Assembly: GCF_007565055.1 (NCBI RefSeq)
Contig: NC_044553.1
Coordinates: 101,407,858-101,471,857, forward strand
Source of the DNA: Rhinopithecus roxellana
Taxonomy: Eukaryota; Chordata; Mammalia; Primates; Cercopithecidae
DNA length: 64,000 nucleotides
Direction of reading: 5' to 3'
Shown: positions 18,971 through 33,167 of the stretch, in pieces
Numbering within the stretch: the first letter of the stretch is position 1
Layout: each line of letters opens with the position of its first letter
The notes under the pieces: generated by a model
The model's input: the letters and a program-made list of their open reading frames with translations, nothing else
Database searches by the model: none
Told to the model about the DNA's origin: nothing
Position numbers and translations under genes: made by a program

Positions 18971-20149
18971 TTGTTTATGATCACTGAGGGAGTTGAATGA
19001 AGGAAACAAGCCCACCTCTCTTGGAGTGAAAGTTAAACCTCCTTTTGGGTCCACATTGGCATCCCATGAGTCCAGAGAGAGAAATGTATTTCTGATTGTA
19101 TGATGCTGTTAAAGAAGTTTAGAAAACATTTGTTCTAAGTTGTGAGTACTCTGCAAAAATCTCTGCACACATCTTCTATGAGTTACATAAAGGTGACTGT
19201 GAGTTACATCTTGTGAAGCATGGAGAAGAGATCTCCCTCCAGCAATCCTCCCCTACCTTGGCATGACCCTAACAGACAGGTTCTCCATCACAGCTTCACT
19301 GTCTCTTCCTTAATAAATTTATCTTGCTCTTTGGTGTACAAAAGCCTTCAAGAGGCTTCACAGGATGTAGATCACAGTCACTCTTAGGTAACTCATAAAA
19401 GATGTATACAGGGAAATTTGAAGAGTGCTCACATACAAAAGTTTCATCAAAGTCAATCTCACATGCAATGGTTCTATTCTAGATACCATTTTTTAAAGTG
19501 CTCATAGCAAACTGATTCACACTAAACTGATTTCACAACCCACTCACTGGGTCGCAATCTACAATTTGAAAAACATTAACTTACAGAGAATGTTGTTTAA
19601 AAAGCATACGCCAAGGTCTGGAAAAAGCTTTAGGTTTTCATCTTCTTGAAAATGTTAATCTACAAATAACTTTCTTTAGTCTTTTATAATTTTTTTCTTT
19701 GAAATCTACAGCAGAGGCATTTAAATACTTCATATGTTTTAAAAAGATCAGAAAATATAGTCTTGATAAGATAACAAGTCTATAGAAGAGTAAGTGTATA
19801 ACTATATATATACTTTTTACAAAACGTGATTGGGGAGGGGGATATTTATTTTTAATCATTGTAACTTCATTGCTACATGCAAACAGTGACATCTGGTGGA
19901 ATGATACCGCTTTACTTTTTTAAAAATCCAGCTTTCACATACTGGTAATTATGGAAACAGACAAATTTCCAAATAATTCCTTTTTTGGTATTTCCATGTA
20001 AAAACAGAAATACACAAGTGTTAACTCTTACCAGACATTGATAGTGCATACTGAAATGATTTTTTGTCATCCCAAACTGTATTTTTAAAAACATGCTAAA
20101 GACATACTGATGGGCTATTTGTTCAAAGTGGATATAACAGAAATTTAAA

Positions 20150-20290
20150 ATGAGGTTACTATTAATTCCAGTTCTATCTCTGCCACCAACTGTGACATAG
20201 AGTGCAAAGCTTTGCCTCCGTCTCCTCATCCATAATATGAGAGGTTTAGGCTAGGGAACTACTAAGATATCTTATAACTCTGTTCAATGT
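20150..20290 (+). repeat. MIR-like SINE
   Basis: Contains ccagttctatctctgccacc and ctccgtctcctcatccataa, which follow the MIR core pattern. Confidence 0.5.
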
Positions 20291-21004
20291 ACTTCTGCAA
20301 CATATATCACCAACTCACACAGTGATTCTCATGTTCTTTGGTGTAATACCTTAGGTCACTGCTTGGATTATGCAGCAAGGAACAAGACCGTGTAAGGGGT
20401 AGGGGTGGGGCCAGGATTAGACCTGATCATTGAGAAATGACAGGTGGTAGGGGGAAGGTCAGTCGCAGATACCTAAACTGGTAGGAAATAAAAAGCATAT
20501 GAGACAGGACAGAGTATTACAAATGAAGTGTAACAGACCACAGGTCTTGGGTGTACTATAATTAGAAAGGTTTAGCATGAGATGACGGCACATTTGGGTG
20601 GGGGGCAACCAGTGATAGGAAGTACAAAACCGGGCAATATTCAGAGACTGCAAATCTTTCAGTAATTAACATCAGAGAAGTCTCCCACAATGACCAAGGC
20701 CATATCCTTGGCCTAGAATCAAAACAGGATTTTCAGTTCCTAGGAGGGAACAAGCAATAGTAAGATAAAATCCTCATCCTGTATAAGCAGAAGCCCAGGT
20801 TCCAAAATTGGTTCACAATTGATCAAATACAAACCACCAAGGGCAAGTAAAATATGCTTCACACAGATTATCCAACTAAGCTCCTCAGATTCTTCCTATA
20901 TTAGGTCAAATTGGTCCTAAAAACAGAATGAGGGTGAGTATACAAATTAAGCATAAAGAGAAAAAATGAAAGGGCCTTTCACAAATACACAAAGCAGTAG
21001 AATA

Positions 21005-21180
21005 TAATAAAAACCACATTTAATATTATAAAAACCTGGGTTTGAATCCTAGCTGTTACCAGCTACATAAACATGGACTAGTCAGTCATTATGCTGTATT
21101 TTTTATTTGGGAAATAAAATGATTTTATTGACTACTTAGAGTTGTTATTAATACAAAATTATATAATAAATGTAGTGTAC
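21005..21180 (+). repeat. MIR-like SINE
   Basis: Contains aaaacctgggtttgaatcct and ccagctacataaacatggac in MIR order. Confidence 0.6.
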
Positions 21181-23039
21181 TTCAATGCATTTTTCTGTTA
21201 GATAATTTTCCATTTTCTTAACAAATATTACTACCTTATTTGAAGGATTTGCATAAAATCTTTCAAATAAAAGCACACCTTAAATATTTGATTTGTAAGC
21301 TATCATCAGTAGAGATAGTAAGTCAAACTAATTACTCATATATGTGTCCTTACATTTTTATTTTTATATATAGATATATATCCTCAAAGGAATATGTTAT
21401 CAAAATAACATCTATAATGTCATTTTCATAAAGGTATGTATACATATGTGTATGCACAGAAGAAAAGCTTATAGTAATCTACCATATAGAAAGCCCGATA
21501 GGAAAAGGTCACCCTTAGTACAATATTTTTAACAATCACAGAGAGAAACTATGGAGGCAAATTTTTCAGATCCTGTCCCATCCCACCCCCAATGCCTTTC
21601 AGGATTCTGACTGACTCAACTGCTAACATAAACCTTCATCTCTGGTTCTCCTACTTAAGATCTAAAAGTACTATTCTAATATCTCCAAGATAAACAGTCA
21701 AAAAATGCCTGGTAAATCTAGCCAATATTAACTTTGGGGAGCCAGAAATAATTTGCCTTCATTTAAAGTTGAGTACACAGAAAAACCCAAAATGATTTCT
21801 GTGAAGACAGTCTCCAAGCTACAAAAATGAAATATAGCATTCAAAAAGTGACAGAAAGAACATCCTTTTGGGAAAGATTTATTATAGGATACAAAAATAT
21901 TTTAGAAAGATTCTGCTTTGTTTCTTGAGGTAATAAAATTCAGATAAACAAAGAGATTCTCTTAAGAGACTGATAGAATTTAGAAAAAAATCTGTAAATG
22001 CCATAGCAGTCTCACAATGGAAATTAGAAGGACTTTTTAAAATTTATACCACAGAAAATGAAACCACTGAAGAACAGAGGTTTAAGAGATAAATCTAAGC
22101 AAAACAATGATAAATATAGAGGAAAGATAATGAAGATCCAACACACAGCTAATTGATATTTCTGAAGAAATGCACAAAATAAATAGAATAGAAACATTAC
22201 TCAACATAAAACAAAAAAGTCTTATAGTGAAGAACTATATTTGCATACAAGAAAGGCTTTCCATGTACCCCCAAAAATTAATTAGAAAGCAATCCACTCT
22301 CAAACATATGCTAGGGAAACTGTTCATTTTAAAGCAAAACATAAAAATTCTGTAAGCATCAAGATGAGTAGGAGAAACATATTACATGCAAATAAATAAA
22401 AAAAAGGTTGGCTTTAGATTTCTGCCTCACAAGATGAGACATCAGGTAATGATACAAACAAAAAACACATAGGCAAATGCTGGCAGATAACACAGATTAT
22501 AGGAAATAGCAAAGAAGCAAAAAAGGAAAAAGAGATATAAAATGACAAAAATAATACCAAGTACATCTGATAGGACAATAAATGAATATGGGGTGACACA
22601 ACCTATTAGAAAAAAACCTATCAGAAAAAAATTCTGATTAGCTCAAAAAATACTTAAGTCTATGCATTCTACAAGGGACACAACTAAGACAGACTAAAAT
22701 TAAAATGGAAATATATGCCATATAAATAAAGCAAAAAATAAAACAAAGTAGCTTTCATTTTTATGGGTTAAGTGTACAATGAAAACAAAAGGATCACAAT
22801 CAACAGTTTCTTGAATTTTTCTCTCACACACACAGAAAAATTTGTTTTATATAATACACATGTTGTTTCTGAATTTAGTTCTAACCCTTTCAGAATACAG
22901 AGCTGTACCTCATTCTTTATTATGGTTGCCATGCATCTCATTACTGAGTGCACAATTAAAATTCTTCCATGATGGACACTTAGGTTGTTTCCAGTTTTTA
23001 ATTATTATAAAAAGCGATATGATGAACATCCTTATGCAT

Positions 23040-23290
23040 TTATCTTACCAATTGATAGTCATCAGCATATAAATGGCATTTAAAGCCATGGTCCTGGATA
23101 AGATCACCTTGGTAAGCCTGGGAACTCCAATGTTGAGAAGTCAAGAGATGAGGAGACACCAGGAGGAGGGACTGAGAAGTCATAGCCAAGGAAGCAGGAA
23201 GATAGCCAACAAAGGAGTGGTCCCTAAGGCCAAGGGATAAATGTGACTTCTGGAAAAGTAAGTGATCAACTGTGTCAAACACAATTGAGA
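23040..23290 (-). pseudogene. Reverse-transcriptase relic of an L2/L3 (CR1-clade) LINE
   Basis: An 80-codon open stretch on the minus strand contains FDTVDHLLF and ends HGFKCHLYADDYQLV. These match RT motifs A and C of CR1-clade LINEs, including the YADD catalytic box. The spacing (about 65 residues) is a little short, so some of the palm is lost. The element has been silent for a very long time. Its neighbour at 23305 reads in the opposite direction. Confidence 0.65.
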
Positions 23291-23304
23291 AGACAAGGAC
23301 TGTG

Positions 23305-23965
23305 ATATCTTAAAGCAAACCTGATCATGTCATTCTTCCTCAGAAAACCTATCAATGCTTTCCCAATTCACTGTGACTAAGAATCCCTCCCCCAAGCACT
23401 CACAGGTGCCCTCACATACACATACAGGGTAACCGTAAAATCCTGCCTCCGCTCTAGCTTCAAATGTGTCACTGCTCTTCCTGTTCTCTAATACTGGACT
23501 TATTTCCAGTTTTCAGATGGATTCCAATTGTCCACAGCATGAACTCAAACTTCAAAGTGTATACAAATTTCCTGCATTTCTAACAAGTTCCCAGGTGATG
23601 GTGATGCCGCTAGTTTGTGGACTATACTTTGAGTACCAAAGACCTAAAACATTCTTTCCCTTCCTCCTTCCTATCTTCTATTCATCTTTCAGGTTTCAAT
23701 TTAAGTATCATTTCCTCAAACCTCCCCAAATAATCAGAGACTCCTCTTACATGTTTCCATAGCACTCTGCACAACTCCATATTAATTGTCACATTCACAG
23801 TAATTAATTCACCTTTCTTTTCACTGGTCTCCAGGTTCCCTGAGGGCAGTGATTATGTTTCTCTTGTTTGCAGATGCCTCTCTAGTGCCTACCTCTGTGC
23901 CTGCTACAGAGTTAGGCATATCATTTGATTACTCAGATCAATATTTATTGACATGGAAAGATGTT
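23305..23965 (+). repeat. L2 LINE 3' end
   Basis: Plus orientation: cctgatcatgtcattcttcc, cttcctatcttctattcatc, ggtctccaggttccctgagg and the end atcaatatttattg. These phrases occur in this order at L2 3' ends. Confidence 0.7.
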
Positions 23966-24469
23966 TACACATAAGTTTTTAAAAGTTAGGTTACAAAACA
24001 TACAAAACATGCATATAGTATTATTATAGTTCTGTTCTATATGATTTATTTGCAAAAGGAAAACTCTGGAATCCTATATTTAAGAATGTTTAACAGTGTT
24101 ATCTATAAATGGCAAAATTTTAACTGTTTTTCATTTTCACATTTGCTTGCATGTTTTTGTATATTTGTTAAAATATTTTTATTGTTTTTTGTAATAAAAT
24201 AATCAAAAATGAAATTAAACATTGAATTTTGACACTTAACCTTTGGTTTTTCCATTGTTGTTGCTGCTGTTCTAATGTATAAAACTAATGATCTGTCCAC
24301 GTATTTTCCAAAAATTGACTAGGAATTTCTTTTTGAATTTGAAGTCAACTAGAGGGTTAAGTCTGGGATTTATAGCCTGGCATTGCTCACCACCCAAGAG
24401 CTGGCTATAAGGGGTGCCTGATTTGAAAAGGTCAGCCAATGTCTGTAGGACGGGATTTTTGCCACCAAC

Positions 24470-25160
24470 TCTCTATTGATGGTGAATCAAGGAAATACAC
24501 AAGTAGTTTTAGATAGACAAATCAGTGAAATGGAACAGAAATCCATAAATAGACTCAATAACATGTCGGAATTTAAGGTATTTGAAAGTTAGCATTTCAA
24601 ATCAATAAGGAAAAGAAGATTCATTGAATAAATTATATTTTTTTAAAATTGTTCTTATCAAAATGAATTACAAATGGATTAAATATTTAATTTTTTCCCA
24701 AAGGAAACCACAAAGTTACTAGAAGAAAATATGAGAGAATACATTAAAATGTAAATGTATAAACACCCCTTCTAAGATTAGCATCAAGACTAGAACACAA
24801 TAAAAAATTGCTACATTAAAACATTTCTGATAGCATAAAACACCAAAAACAAAACTGAAAAGCAAGCAACAAATTGAAAAAATATCTATAATATATATGG
24901 CAAATAACTAAAATTTTTCATATAAAAAGATTATTCACAGAACAATACAAAAGAGATAAATGACAACTCCACAAAATGTGATCTAGTAATTCTCAAAAGG
25001 AAAAAAAGCAAATAACCAAGAGACATCTAAAAATATGTTCAACCTTACAAGAAATGAATAAAAATAATAAAAGATTAGAAAAAATTCAAAAAGAGTAACA
25101 ATCATAGTTTGGCAAGGGTGTAAGGAAAAGAACAGTGTCATAAATTGGCATAAACAGTGT
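24470..25160 (+). mobile_element. L1M 3' fragment
   Basis: Matches the plus-strand L1 ORF2 C-terminal part by eye: aatggaacagaaatccataa, aaaccacaaagttactagaa, gatctagtaattctcaaaag, ggcaagggtgtaaggaaaag. An AluJ follows. Confidence 0.65.
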
Positions 25161-25192
25161 CACCATAGCTTAGTTATAGCAGTAACTGTGGC

Positions 25193-25459
25193 CAGGGACA
25201 GTGGCTCACACCTGTAATCCTATTATTTTAGGAGGCTGGTGCGAGAGGATCATTTAAGGCTAGGAGTTTGAGACCAACCTGGTTAACATAGTGAGATTCT
25301 ATGTCTACAAAAATAAATAAATAATAATAATTAGCCTAGTGCTACTCAGGAGGCTGAAGTGGGAGGAGCCCAGGAGTTCAAGGTTACAGTAAGCTATGAT
25401 TATGCCATTGCACACCAGCTTAAGCAATAGAGCAAGATCCTGTCTCTATAAAAAAATTT
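25193..25459 (+). mobile_element. AluJ-type SINE, degraded
   Basis: Diverged dimer (ggccagggacagtggctcac to atcctgtctctataaaaaaa) with an expanded aaataaataaataataataa middle linker and a deletion in the right arm. It follows an L1M 3' end. Confidence 0.85.
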
Positions 25460-27250
25460 TTGTATAAAGCAGTAAATATCATGAAATAATTTAAATGTTC
25501 ACAAACAATCTTGAGTGAAGAAACTCAGGCTATAGAATGTCATGGGTGGTTTAAACACGTACATATACAAGAGATGTCTGGAAGGCTCTTCACCAAGTTG
25601 TTAACATTAATCTAAGTCTTTAAATACCTTTAATGATTTCCCCTACTTTAAAGCCTCAAATATAAAATCCCATACCAAAACTTTGAATTAAATGTCTATA
25701 AACTTCTCTATATAATACACAAATCATTTTTAAAGCAAAAATATGGCCAATACAAGATTATTTGTATAGTTCTCATCATAATTACTGTTTAGCAAACTAA
25801 GCATTAAGTTTGAACACTACACTACACTTCAAATAAACTTAAGTATATACCCTTCCAATTCCATTAAAATAGTCTTGGTATTTGCCATAAATAATGATTA
25901 ACAAAATCAGGAAACATTAAAACTATACAACCACAAGTATTACTACCTTTGAAGTTAACTGATCATTGCACAAAAAATTGCAAAAAGTCATGCAATGACA
26001 GGGTATTCATTTTGTTTACAGTTACCTTTCTTGAGAACACTTGGTAGTGCAGAAAAAAATTATACATTTCTCTGAACTTGTAGGCTCAGTAGACAGATAT
26101 ATTTTGAAAAGGTTAAGCTATGTTTAGCAAGGTAATCCTCAAGAGATAGATGCTGGAGAATTAAATATTCAGTACTTAAATTAACTTCTTATTTGGTACT
26201 TAGGAACAAATTGCCAAGAATTATCCTCATCAAATAGAACATTTATTGACTCTCGGAAAAAGAAAGTGAGGTCTACTTGAAGAAAAATATTTTCAGAATT
26301 GGAAAGAAACCAGCATTTCTAACACTTTCCATAAATAATTGAAGCTGTAAGTCCTCCAAATGATGCTTGGCTTGCATAGTGCTAATGGGAATGACTCAAA
26401 ATAGTAGAGTTTCATGACTACTAGATTATGTTTATGTATTTATTTTCTACTCCCAGCTTTAGGCTTTAACATACATTCCAAAGAATGGCATGCTGAACTG
26501 CTGTTTTCTACTGGAGATACTGGAGTTCTGAAATTTCAAAAATTCTTCATACATAATTTTTTCAAGAATTTAATTTGATAAAGCAAAACTAAAAGACTTT
26601 AGATGTATAAAATTATGATTGATAAATAAATCCTAAAAATTTTTTTTTTTGGCCTACATAGAAAACAAACATAAAAGTGACCTTCTTTTAGGGATTCAAA
26701 TAGAAACTAATTGTGATTGCTAATCACTGGGAAACCAGGTCATTTTTAATTCATGAAATAATGCAGTAGTGTTGCAGTTTTTACTAGAAGTCAAGTTTGA
26801 GAAAACGCATTCAAAATATGCCATGAAAAGTATGGTTACTAATGATTTTGTGACAGTGTCATTAAAAGTAATATTTTAGAATAGTATTCTCATATACCCA
26901 GGATAGTTAAATTACAATACTAAAAAAGTTTCCATTTAACTTAATATTTAATATTTGTAATAGTTTTAAAACATGTAGTACATTTTTCAGTATTTTTACC
27001 AAGGCTTCTGAAAGGCAAGAGACTGTAGAGCATTCTCGATGGGTAGGTGATATCCCTCCCTGGAGGTAAAAATTGGTGCTTTGGGTGGGGGGAGCACAGA
27101 GTGATTAAAGCTTACTCTTTTTATTTATAAAGGACATACATTTATATAGTATATAAACAGATATACAGTATATCTAGCACATTAAAATTTAATCAGGAGG
27201 GGTGATTAGAAAAAAAAAGCCTTAAAATTCTCTTTAAGTGGGTGATAATG
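25460..27250. other. Intron, nothing recognised
   Basis: AT-rich. No supported exon or repeat. Confidence 0.5.
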
Positions 27251-27473
27251 AAAAGGCTGAGAAAAACTGAGTTAGACAAACCTGGATTCTAATCACTATC
27301 GAGAGATAAGAACTTCAGCAAGTAACCTGATATCATGAACCCTAAATTTCTTCATGAATAAAACGGAAATTACAACTTCTCCCTTACAGTTGAAGATTTA
27401 AATAGGAAACATATGCAAAGCACACAGCACAGTGCTCAGAATATAGTTATTGCTGCATAAATATTAGGTTCCT
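27251..27473 (+). repeat. MIR SINE
   Basis: Contains acctggattctaatcactat, tttcttcatgaataaaacgg and cacagcacagtgctcagaat in MIR order, nearly full length. Confidence 0.7.
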
Positions 27474-28021
27474 TCCCTTTTCTCCTTTCTTTTGAGGATG
27501 CTGTAAATTATACACTCTCCACAAAAGAATATGCAGATTCCAAAGGAAGGTGAGACCCAAGAAGGGGAACGAACTCCAAGAGCAATGACTTTTGTATGTG
27601 ATCCCTGGACCCAAGTATGACCAATGATGGTGAAATTGAGTTCAAATGACTGGGTCCAAGTGTCAAATCTGTGATCTTTTTAATTGTCTATGTGTAGCTA
27701 ATTGCTTAAATTTTATTACTTTCAATTTCCACATTTGTACTCCAGAGTTGTGATGACAAACAAATGAGATCATGTATGTAACACTCTGGGAATGCTAAAG
27801 TTACCTTACAATTGGGAATGGGTTCATGTTAATATCATCAGGAAATGGAGACACAGACCTAGACTGTACACCTGAGGAAGCAGCAGAAAAAAAACAAAAA
27901 CTGCTCCCTTCTCTTTAGTGTCCAAGAACAGAATCAAGTCTTTAAAATCTAGAACTCAAAGGCAGGATTTATGTGATAGTTTACATTCAGTTTAAAATCA
28001 AATTACCAGTGGAACTCTTAC

Positions 28022-28216
28022 CTATCTGTTTGTTCTTCATCTGTAAAGCGATCATCTAAGAAAGAGGTTCCAAATTTTCCAAGCAGGGTATCGTGGCCTT
28101 TCCTGTTAGCAGTGTGATACACTCGAGAAGCCAGGCGCAAGTCAGTGGGCAGTTCCTGGGCTGGGATGGTGGTGCACAAATCATGAAGGTGTGGCATGGA
28201 GTAGTCTCGTGGAATT
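28022..28216 (-). CDS. Internal coding exon 4 of 6 seen (best supported)
   Basis: This 195-bp exon has the strongest splice signals in the window: a long pyrimidine tract ending CTCTGTTGCAG and the donor GATAG|GTAAGA. Only one of three frames is open. It uses one leading base, 64 whole codons and two trailing bases (AG). The peptide begins IPRDYSMPHLHDLCTTIPAQ and contains RLASRVYHTANRKGHDTLLG and ends FTDEEQTD; it looks like folded protein, not low complexity. The leading base completes Lys with exon 33049-33167 and the trailing AG completes Arg with exon 14594-14735. GC content and codon use stand out from the AT-rich intron around it. I cannot name the family. Confidence 0.8.
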
Positions 28217-28763
28217 CTGCAACAGAGAAAAGAAAGTGGGCTTCTTTCATCATTTTGTGACCTTTAGATATAAAGTACATTTATGCTGACAATTTAGTTC
28301 AGGTTCTAAAGACATATATAAATATAGGAGATCTGATTTAAAACTACAATAATGGTATATAACAAATTTAATATCACAATCTCAGGCCATTGTCCAGAGC
28401 TTTAAACTTGTATCCAACTGCCTGCTGAATAGCTCAACCTACACCTCTACAGACTACAGTCTACAGGCATCTCAGGATCAAGTCTAAAAACACACTCTTT
28501 ATCATAATCTCATCCCAACCTCTTCTCTCTTGAATTCTGAAACTCAGTCTGTGGACACCATATCCAGCCATCATGTATTACTCCTTTGCTACTCTGCTCA
28601 AACGCTAATGTCCCTAAAGAAGTGGAACAATATAGGTAGGACATTATCCATTAACTAGCATTGATAGAACTCTGGGTCTCTCTAAGTTAGTGTGGTATCT
28701 CCCTTCCCACTCTGCTGGGACTTGTATGTCTCTCCTGTCTTTCCTAAGTAGAAGATGACATGA

Positions 28764-29084
<321 letters not shown>

Positions 29085-29119
29085 CAAAATCTGCTTTCTT
29101 AATCCCCAGTGTCACCTGT

Positions 29120-29250
29120 CATCCAATCAACAAATAATTATTGAGCACCTAGTCTATGCCAGATTCTGTGCTAGGTCCTCTACACACATTTTCTCTAATT
29201 CCCACGATGAAGCTGTATTGGAGGTATAATTATCCTTATTTTGGGTAGGT
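29120..29250 (-). repeat. MIR SINE
   Basis: Minus orientation: attattgagcacctagtcta, gattctgtgctaggtcctct, tataattatccttattttgg. Confidence 0.7.
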
Positions 29251-29539
29251 CACAAAATTAGTGGGTAGCCACTGGGATCCACACACAACATTGCTGGCTA
29301 TTGACCAAATTTCTTGCCTATTAGTGACTTCTGCGTGGAAGTGGTCCTTCTCCAGAAGTACTCCATCCCTACCTTCCTATTAAAGCTTACATAACCAAAT
29401 GACTTTCTTTTCATCCAATCCAATCCAATCCAATCAGCTTTAGATCTTTAGATCATGTTCTCTTCTGAACCCCAAAACACAGCTGAGAATATGAATGACT
29501 TGTTGAAATTGCTCTTCCTTTACGGGCCTTTAAAACTGC

Positions 29540-30060
29540 AATATCCCAGATTTCCGTCTACCTCTCAAATTCATCATAATCTGACTTACTCATTGGTTTT
29601 CCTTCTCCAGTTTCCGAACTGGGTGTGGCTTCTGAGGTTTGAACTTTTCTTTGTACATTGGAAAAATCATCTTTAGTGTTTCAGCTATTACCTCTGCGCT
29701 GAGAGCTCCCAAATCTTACTTCCAATATCACTACCTCAACTAGATTTCTCATTTTGGAGACAGAAAACATCTTTGACCCCTCTCTCTTTCACCTGCACAT
29801 CCAATGCAAAACAGTTTCTCCCCTGCACAGGGTTGCTCAGGTGTGCTCCTTTTCCATCCTCACTGCCAGCATACCCTTCATCACCTCAGCCTGCACAGGA
29901 AGTCGTTCACCAGTTGGGTTGAGCCCTGCAGCCTCTGTCTATTCCCCTCTGCAAAATTCTACCAGATTGATTTCCTTTAAGTGCTCCTTTACCCAGCACA
30001 TTGATTGGTTGTTGCTTACTGCATTTGTCTAACTTCCTTTCTCTATGTTTCAAGTCTCCT
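29540..30060 (+). repeat. L2-like LINE 3' region
   Basis: Contains tgacccctctctctttcacc, ccatcctcactgccagcata and accagattgatttcctttaa, which follow the L2 3'-end order. Moderate divergence. Confidence 0.5.
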
Positions 30061-30064
30061 AGCC

Positions 30065-30560
<496 letters not shown>

Positions 30561-30854
30561 TGGCAGAAGTTAGTTATTCTCATCAGTTTCCAGGACAAAT
30601 CACAGGGCTAGACCTGTCAGTTCTTTCAGTTACGGATACAGTGCTGTCTACCCTTTTGTCCACGTCTAAATATTCTTCAAACAAGATCTCAAGGACAGAC
30701 TTCTCTGCCAAGTTTATCTTTTTTTTCTTTTTTACAAACTGTCTTTTTTTGTAAGCTGCTCTACTCTTGTGTCACCCATTTTGACCCTTTATCTAGAGGG
30801 TTAATGCTGGTCTGTCCACTGACCACTTCATATGGCTGGGACTGATTCAGAGAT

Positions 30855-31000
30855 TAGCATGGTGTAAAGAATATAGACTTTGGAGTTGGCTGGGCCTGGA
30901 TCAGGATCTTGGTTCTAATACTTGCCAACTGTATTACTGACTTCTTTAAAAGTCTTCTGATAAATGAAGATAAAAATCCCTAACTCTTGCCTTTACAAGA
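30855..31000 (+). repeat. MIR SINE
   Basis: Contains tagcatggtgtaaagaatat, gactttggagttggctgggc and ggttctaatacttgccaact in MIR order. Confidence 0.65.
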
Positions 31001-31808
31001 ACTGATAAAAATAGAAGATGTGTCATTCCCAGTCTGTAGAAATATCTCAAGAAATGGTTTATTTTTAAGGTTGTTACTATTATTTTGCACTACACAACAC
31101 CTAACCCATTGCCAGGCACCATATGTACACTATTGAATCATTAAAAGAGAGTGGTCTATGGCATTTCCAAAAAAGCATAAGGCCTAACACAAATAGGATA
31201 TGAAATGTGTTCATGTGAAAGAGGAAAAGAGAGGTAAGTCTAAACATTTGGAAATGCTTGACACAAAGAGGCCTAACTGGAGGAGTGAAAGGGGGTGTCC
31301 AGAAAGCCAGGGCTCCCAGGTACTCTGGACTCCTAACAAAGGGCTTTTAAAATAGAGGTGGAAAAAAAGGTGTGCTCTGATGTCAAGCTCACCTACACCA
31401 TCATTCTACCTGAGACAGGTCCTGGCTAGAGGAATGTGTTTGAGATTACATTACTGATTTTTGTTTTTTCTTTAAAAAGCATCACAACAAATCTGAATTC
31501 CTATGTGCCCATTATAGTCTATTAACATTAAGCAAATATATTTCCCTTGGTTATTGACCTAAATAACAATATGCTGCAATAGATGTTTGAATTCCCAAGA
31601 ATACAATTTAATTTGAGGGCTAGTGAGAAAATTTAGCTTGAAAATTGGTTAAAGAAAAAGGAACAGCAAATAAAAGACTTTCAGAAACATTTTTCCAAGG
31701 TTCTTTTTTACTATATAATTTGTAAAAATATCAGACTTTTATTCCTCTGCATCTCATTCTATTTCTCTCTAATAAAAATTTCTAATTTTTGTTTTAATGA
31801 AGTAAAGC

Positions 31809-31848
<40 letters not shown>

Positions 31849-33048
31849 CAATAAGATCTACAAATATTTTTGGCATGCTCAGGAAAGGTTGTGTGTTTTT
31901 ATAGCACACTCTTCTTAAACAGGACTATTTGTCATTCTTTGAAACACTAAGACATAAAAAAGAAAAGACTCTGACTCTGTGTGTGGCCATACTACTCTGC
32001 TTAATGCACTAAATGCAAAAGGTTTTTTAGAAAAAAAAATCAAGCAGTTTCTGCTTCATTGATAATCTGACAGTAACTATTTATTGAAGGTAAAATACTT
32101 GTTGTCTGCTGTCACTATTTGTTTTAATACATAATCTTGCTAACTAAATGAGCTTAAAGCAATGCAGATAAGCAATGGTATGTACAGGGTCACTTAAATG
32201 CCAATTTGACTGTTTCATAAACTTTGGAATTCTTTTCCCATGAGTCTATTCTTAGCTACTAAATTGTGAGTAATATCCATTTACAAAGTTTGAGCTGGCC
32301 ATAAAAAGGTTGTCTTCCATGTCCAGCATACCTTTCAGTTCCCTAAGCAACAACAAAAGCTAATAATTAAAGCTTCTTCAAACCCCCATTAAGAGTTAAA
32401 TGAAGAAGAATCTAGAAGAAACCAACCCATTAAAAACTTAGTGTTGTAATAAGGAGAAAATCTGAGTATCAACAAGGTGACTGGCAAGACGTAAATCATA
32501 ATCTAAATTGCATTTCCACACTATTATTTAAAATTGTGGTTGTATTCCTGTGTAACAAGAAACTCCATTAAAATTATGGATGTGAGGATGAAGCATGATA
32601 TTAATAGTAGAGAAAAATAATGCCATCTAAATTACCAAACAGATGGCTTATGGACATTTTGTGTTGGCTTGTTTTTTATTTTATCATAACAAAATTAACC
32701 AATATAATAAGCAATTGATCCAAATCAGGCATTACAGTGACCAAAAATATCAAATCTAACATGCTAACATTTAATTTTCTTTAGTCTCAAAAAGAGTTAT
32801 TTTTATTCCAGTTATTGTCACATCATGAAAATAAGCACATTTGTCAAAAAGAGGAAAAGAAGAAAGCATAAAGTATAGCACTAACTGTAAAATCTGTCAC
32901 CAACTTTTCCTGTGAGAAGGTTTAACTTAGCTCTCGTATATGAATTTCTAAAACATTTAGTTTTCTTTTATAAAAATGTATTTTCATGTCTCAATGCTAC
33001 TGAATAACTCCTCTTCCAATAGGAAAATTATAAATGTAAGAAAATTAC
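31001..33048. other. Intron, nothing recognised except (TA)n
   Basis: AT-rich, apparently unique sequence next to exon 33049-33167. 33168-34209 likewise. Confidence 0.5.
31814..31847. repeat. (TA)17 microsatellite
   Basis: A 34-bp uninterrupted TA tract, likely polymorphic and prone to cruciform formation. Confidence 0.97.
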
Positions 33049-33167
33049 TTTTCACGTAGTTTTTTATCACAAAGAGGTTTTGAAGACTTTCTTGGTCTCA
33101 GTGATTTACGTTTCTGCATTTGCTTAACTTCTTTTCCTTCAATTTGCAAGAATTCTGATGATTTTGC
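33049..33167 (-). CDS. Internal coding exon 3 of 6 seen (basic, unidentified gene)
   Basis: This 119-bp exon follows a 20.9-kb intron that holds the nested L1 block. The acceptor is TATTTTCTTAAAG and the donor is GAAAA|GTAATT, weaker than the others but usable. It starts on a codon boundary and leaves two bases (AA). The first base of the next exon (A) completes a Lys codon. The peptide starts AKSSEFLQIEGKEVKQMQ and then becomes strongly basic (KRKSLRPRKSSKP), which could be a nuclear-localisation-like or nucleic-acid/tubulin-binding patch. That reading is inference from composition only. Skipping this exon alone would shift the frame. Confidence 0.6.

Larger units (their letters stand above)
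18971..23039. other. Intron, largely unassigned
   Basis: Apart from the MIR-like pieces at 20150 and 21005, I see no repeat, RNA gene or exon. 21181-22760 is very A-rich on the plus strand. Confidence 0.45.
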
